Source: Phycisphaerae bacterium
GTDB lineage: Bacteria; Planctomycetota; Phycisphaerae; UBA1845; Fen-1342
NCBI GenBank assembly: GCA_022842805.1
Contig: JALHOX010000240.1
Coordinates: 1-7,218 of the forward strand
Length of the DNA: 7,218 nt
Reading direction: 5' to 3'
Shown: positions 5,053 to 7,218 of the stretch, one piece after another
Layout of the letters: each line of letters begins with the position of its first letter
Numbering within the stretch: the stretch's first letter is position 1
Translations under genes and position numbers: made by a program
Notes under the pieces: generated by a model
Seen by the model: the letters and a program-made list of their open reading frames with translations, nothing else
Databases searched by the model: none
Told to the model about the DNA's origin: nothing

Positions 5053-6459
5053 ATGAACCGCACCGAAGTGAACTCCATCGAACTGCCCTGGCCCGACGAT
5101 CCGGCTGCCGCCGGCGCGGCGTTGCTCGACGATGCCACAGAATCCGCCTGGCTCGACGGTTCGCAAGGGGCCAGCGGCCACAGCCTGCTTGCGCGGGATC
5201 CGCTTTTCGTGGTCGATCAGTCACCCGCGCAGCTCGCGGAATGCCGCGCCATCGATCGACAGCAATCGGTCGACCGCGATCGTTCCTTTTGGGCGCTCCT
5301 TCGCCGCGCGGTCGAGCGCACGCGCGCAGAACCGCGCGCGGCGACCGCCGACGACGAAGCGCCGCGCTTCGGCCCCGGCTGGGTCGGCTATTGCGGCTTT
5401 GAGCTGGCGGATCAGATCGAGTCGCTCCCGCCAGCACTCGTCGACCCGCTCGCAATGCCGCTGGGCCGGTGGGCGTATTTCCCGGCGGTCATCGAACTCG
5501 ACCATGCTCGACGCCGGGCGCGCGCACTCGGGCGAGACCAAGCGGCGATTCGCGATCTCGCGAAGCGCTGGATAGCCAATCTCGAATCCGGGGCGGGGCT
5601 GCTTCCCCCCTGCTCGCCTCACGCTCGCTCCCGGGAGACCACGAGCGCGGCAGAATTCGAGCAGGCCGTGCGGCGCGTGCTCGATTACATCGCCGCCGGC
5701 GACATCTATCAGGTCAATCTGGCGCACGCGCTCGAGCTCGATCATCTGCCGTCGGCGGCGCACGCCTTTCGCAACCTCAGACGCGAGAATCCCGCGCCCT
5801 ACGCCGCCCTGCTGCAATGGCCCGGCGCGGCGATCGTCTCGGCTTCTCCGGAGCTATTTATCGAAAAGCGCGGCGGGCAAGCGAGGACCTGCCCAATCAA
5901 AGGTACCCGCCCGCGAGCTGCAGACATCGGTGACGATCGCCGCGCCGTTTCCGATCTCCTGCAATCCGAAAAAGAGGCCGCCGAACTGGCGATGATCGTT
6001 GATCTGCATCGCAATGACCTCGGCCGCGCTTGCAAGCCTGGCACGGTGCGAGTGGTCGAGGCCCGGCGAGTCGAGGCACACCCCCACATCTGGCACACCG
6101 TCGCGGAAATCGCCGGCGAAGTGGAGAGCGGCATCTCGCCGGTCGAGTTGCTGCGGCGAATGTTCCCCGCCGGCTCGGTCAGCGGCGTGCCGAAGATTCG
6201 CGCCTTACAGATCATCCGCGAGCTCGAGAAGTTGCCGCGCGGGGCGTACACGGGCGGGCTGGGATGGATCGGCGACGAAGGCGACATGATCGTCAACGTG
6301 GCGATTCGCACCCTTCAAATGCGCGCCGAGCGCGGACTGCTGCACCTGGGCAGCGGAATCGTGATCGACAGCGACCCGGCTGCGGAATACCTCGAAACGC
6401 TGGCGAAGGGACGGGGCATTCTGAAGGCACTGGGCGCACTGAGCGCGACACGCGCCTGA
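5053..6459 (+). CDS. pabB: Aminodeoxychorismate synthase component I
   Basis: This 468-aa chorismate-binding enzyme of the cytoplasm uses ammonia, normally from a PabA glutaminase partner, to convert chorismate to 4-amino-4-deoxychorismate, the precursor of p-aminobenzoate and folate. The N-terminal domain covers about 1-190 (FGPGWVGYCGFELAD near 110-125). The catalytic domain runs from about 200 to the end: GDIYQVNL (216-223), SASPELF, PIKGTRPR (281-288), MIVDLHRNDLG (314-324), GSVSGVPKIRA (374-384) and GSGIVIDSDPAAEY near the end. Lys283 in PIKGT marks PabB, where anthranilate synthase normally has Ala. The length is normal for PabB. Two signature spots differ from the usual form: His319 where Leu is typical, and SGVPK where TGAPK is typical of PabB. 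No clear Shine-Dalgarno precedes the ATG. No pabA or pabC is adjacent. It converges with the DtxR-family gene. Confidence 0.92.
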   Translation: MNRTEVNSIELPWPDDPAAAGAALLDDATESAWLDGSQGASGHSLLARDPLFVVDQSPAQLAECRAIDRQQSVDRDRSFWALLRRAVERTRAEPRAATADDEAPRFGPGWVGYCGFELADQIESLPPALVDPLAMPLGRWAYFPAVIELDHARRRARALGRDQAAIRDLAKRWIANLESGAGLLPPCSPHARSRETTSAAEFEQAVRRVLDYIAAGDIYQVNLAHALELDHLPSAAHAFRNLRRENPAPYAALLQWPGAAIVSASPELFIEKRGGQARTCPIKGTRPRAADIGDDRRAVSDLLQSEKEAAELAMIVDLHRNDLGRACKPGTVRVVEARRVEAHPHIWHTVAEIAGEVESGISPVELLRRMFPAGSVSGVPKIRALQIIRELEKLPRGAYTGGLGWIGDEGDMIVNVAIRTLQMRAERGLLHLGSGIVIDSDPAAEYLETLAKGRGILKALGALSATRA

Positions 6460-6471
6460 TCATCAGCGCGT
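6450..6471. terminator. Hairpin shared by two convergent stop codons
   Basis: ACGCGC(C)TGA (6450-6459) pairs with TCAGCGCGT (6463-6471) around a TCA loop, giving 9 bp with one bulged C. The pabB stop (6457-6459) and the DtxR gene stop (6465-6463) form the inner three pairs of the stem. With no room for a separate terminator, this may serve both strands. There is no T-run on either side. Confidence 0.35.
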
Positions 6472-7026
6472 CGTGAGCGAGATCGGCGCTTGCGGCGCTG
6501 GCGGCGAAGGCAATTGATCCTGAAGGCAGCCGGTCTCGCCGCAGCTCGCGCATTGGGCGGGTTCGTGGCTGCAGGATGGGTCGAAGTTGCGCCAGGCGGA
6601 GAAGAAGTCGCGTGCGGGAGCCGGGATCTTTGCGATGAAACGCAGAAACGACATCGCGCGCCTGGCGACGTCGTTGCTCACCAGATGCTCGGTTTTGCAG
6701 GCGTCGATCTCGGCCTGCTCCGCGGTGCAGCCCAGCACTTCGGTCAACAGCCGACGCATGATCTCGCGCTTGGCCTTGATGGCGCGCACCAGCCCCTGCC
6801 CATCTTCCGAGAGCTTCACATGGCGGTTCGCATCTTGCAAAACAAGGCCCGCTTCCTTGAGCGGCTTGAGCGAGATGCTGACGCTCCCGCGCGTGATGTG
6901 CAGTTCGCGGGCGATATCGGAGACGCGCGCGTAGCCGTAGCGCGCCACCAGATCATCGATCGCCATCAGGTGGTGGGCGGCGCTATGGGTGATCTCGTTC
7001 TGCTCGAATTCCTTCCAGATGTCCAA
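6463..7026 (-). CDS. DtxR/MntR-family metal-responsive transcriptional regulator
   Basis: From the TTG at 7026 this encodes 187 aa. Residues about 13-65 form a winged helix-turn-helix (GYARVSDIAREL, ITRGSVSISLKPLKEAGLV) with a wing around NRHVKLSEDG. Residues 80-135 match the metal-binding and dimerisation domain (DACKTEHLVSNDV). Cys110, Glu113 and His114 line up with Cys102, Glu105 and His106 of DtxR. The usual Asp/Met ligand in the first helix appears as His18, and the ancillary ligands (DtxR His79, Glu83, His98) appear as Arg, Arg and Glu. After a linker comes a Cys cluster at 152, 159, 162 and 167 (C-x6-C-x2-C-x4-C). Such proteins repress or activate Fe or Mn uptake genes in the metal-bound state. 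The TTG has GGAG 6 nt upstream; a GTG at 7143 would add 39 Arg/Pro-rich residues over two hairpins. No SH3-like third domain. Its targets are unknown. Confidence 0.82.
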   Translation of the reverse strand: MDIWKEFEQNEITHSAAHHLMAIDDLVARYGYARVSDIARELHITRGSVSISLKPLKEAGLVLQDANRHVKLSEDGQGLVRAIKAKREIMRRLLTEVLGCTAEQAEIDACKTEHLVSNDVARRAMSFLRFIAKIPAPARDFFSAWRNFDPSCSHEPAQCASCGETGCLQDQLPSPPAPQAPISLTTR

Positions 7027-7076
7027 GCGCGGCTCCGGAGCAACAGCGGGCTTCGCGGGTTTCGATTCAGACTGAA

Positions 7077-7082
7077 ATTGTA
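7077..7082 (-). promoter_or_regulatory. Candidate -10 box for the DtxR-family gene
   Basis: TACAAT reads on the reverse strand 50 bp before the TTG at 7026, in a locally AT-richer stretch. The -35 region 17 nt upstream does not match TTGACA. If real, it excludes the upstream GTG at 7143 as a start. Confidence 0.25.
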
Positions 7083-7098
7083 CCGAACTCGGGAAAGA

Positions 7099-7143
7099 CG
7101 GCGGACGCCGCCGGGTGCGGTGCCGCGCCCGGGGCCGCGGCAC
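7099..7143 (-). other. Pair of GC hairpins before the DtxR-family gene
   Basis: GTGCCGCG (7120-7127) and CGCGGCAC (7136-7143) form a perfect 8-bp stem with an 8-nt loop. CGGCGG (7099-7104) and CCGCCG (7108-7113) form a 6-bp stem with a 3-nt loop, followed on the reverse strand by TCTTTCCC. The pair looks like a terminator of a gene arriving from the right, or like leader structure. It lies across the first codons of the longest DtxR frame, which argues against coding there. Confidence 0.35.
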
Positions 7144-7218
7144 GCCCGTTACACTTCGGCCCCGCCCGGGCGATGGACTACGCCTTGGGCGGCCGAACCG
7201 ATGGATTGCAAAGGACTC

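Noticed and set aside
5018..5817. Long reverse-strand frames opposite pabB
   Set aside because: They lie within a gene with clear conserved enzyme motifs and show no motif, signal or ribosome site of their own.
5053..6459. Anthranilate synthase component I (trpE)
   Set aside because: The PIKGTRPR motif with Lys283 is the PabB hallmark and there are no trp genes nearby.
7173..7218. Start of a plus-strand gene at the right edge (ATG at 7173 or 7201)
   Set aside because: Neither ATG has a ribosome binding site and only 6 to 15 codons are visible, too few to judge.

Overview
The window is a high-GC bacterial chromosome segment that most resembles a planctomycete (Phycisphaerae-like). The hints are a PEP-CTERM protein ending in an Arg triplet, a multi-pass membrane protein with the N-terminal double-CxxC ribbon common in that group, several short secreted proteins of unknown function, and very G/C-rich third codon positions. 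The taxon is an inference from gene style; no rRNA or marker gene is present.

Layout from left to right. Minus strand, 1-1573: a lipoprotein gene cut by the left edge (1-555), preceded in the direction of transcription by a PEP-CTERM exported protein (650-1573). A 285-bp divergent spacer follows. Plus strand, 1859-3736: a zinc-ribbon membrane protein, then a methanethiol S-methyltransferase (mddA-like) behind a 222-bp structured leader. A convergent stem-loop separates these from two minus-strand genes for small exported proteins (3788-4297 and 4400-4690); the second is Tyr/Pro/Gly-rich with internal repeats. A 362-bp AT-rich divergent spacer (4691-5052) holds a perfect TATAAT box followed by a 14-bp inverted repeat. 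Then pabB (5053-6459, plus) meets a DtxR/MntR-family regulator (6463-7026, minus), their stop codons only 3 bp apart and sharing one hairpin. The right edge (7091-7218) holds GC hairpins and no gene I can support.

The genes do not form one pathway. Two enzymes can be named: aminodeoxychorismate synthase component I (folate branch from chorismate) and a membrane methyltransferase that makes dimethyl sulfide from methanethiol. The DtxR-type regulator is probably metal-responsive, but its metal-ligand set is altered and it carries a C-terminal cysteine cluster. The rest are exported or membrane proteins of unknown role.

Several starts were moved from the longest ORF on the basis of Shine-Dalgarno sequences, third-position base composition and domain limits (PEP-CTERM, zinc-ribbon protein, mddA, DtxR). 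I saw no CRISPR array, tRNA, rRNA, insertion sequence, phage gene or recognisable defence system. The window looks like ordinary chromosome with a few unusual details rather than a new multi-gene system.
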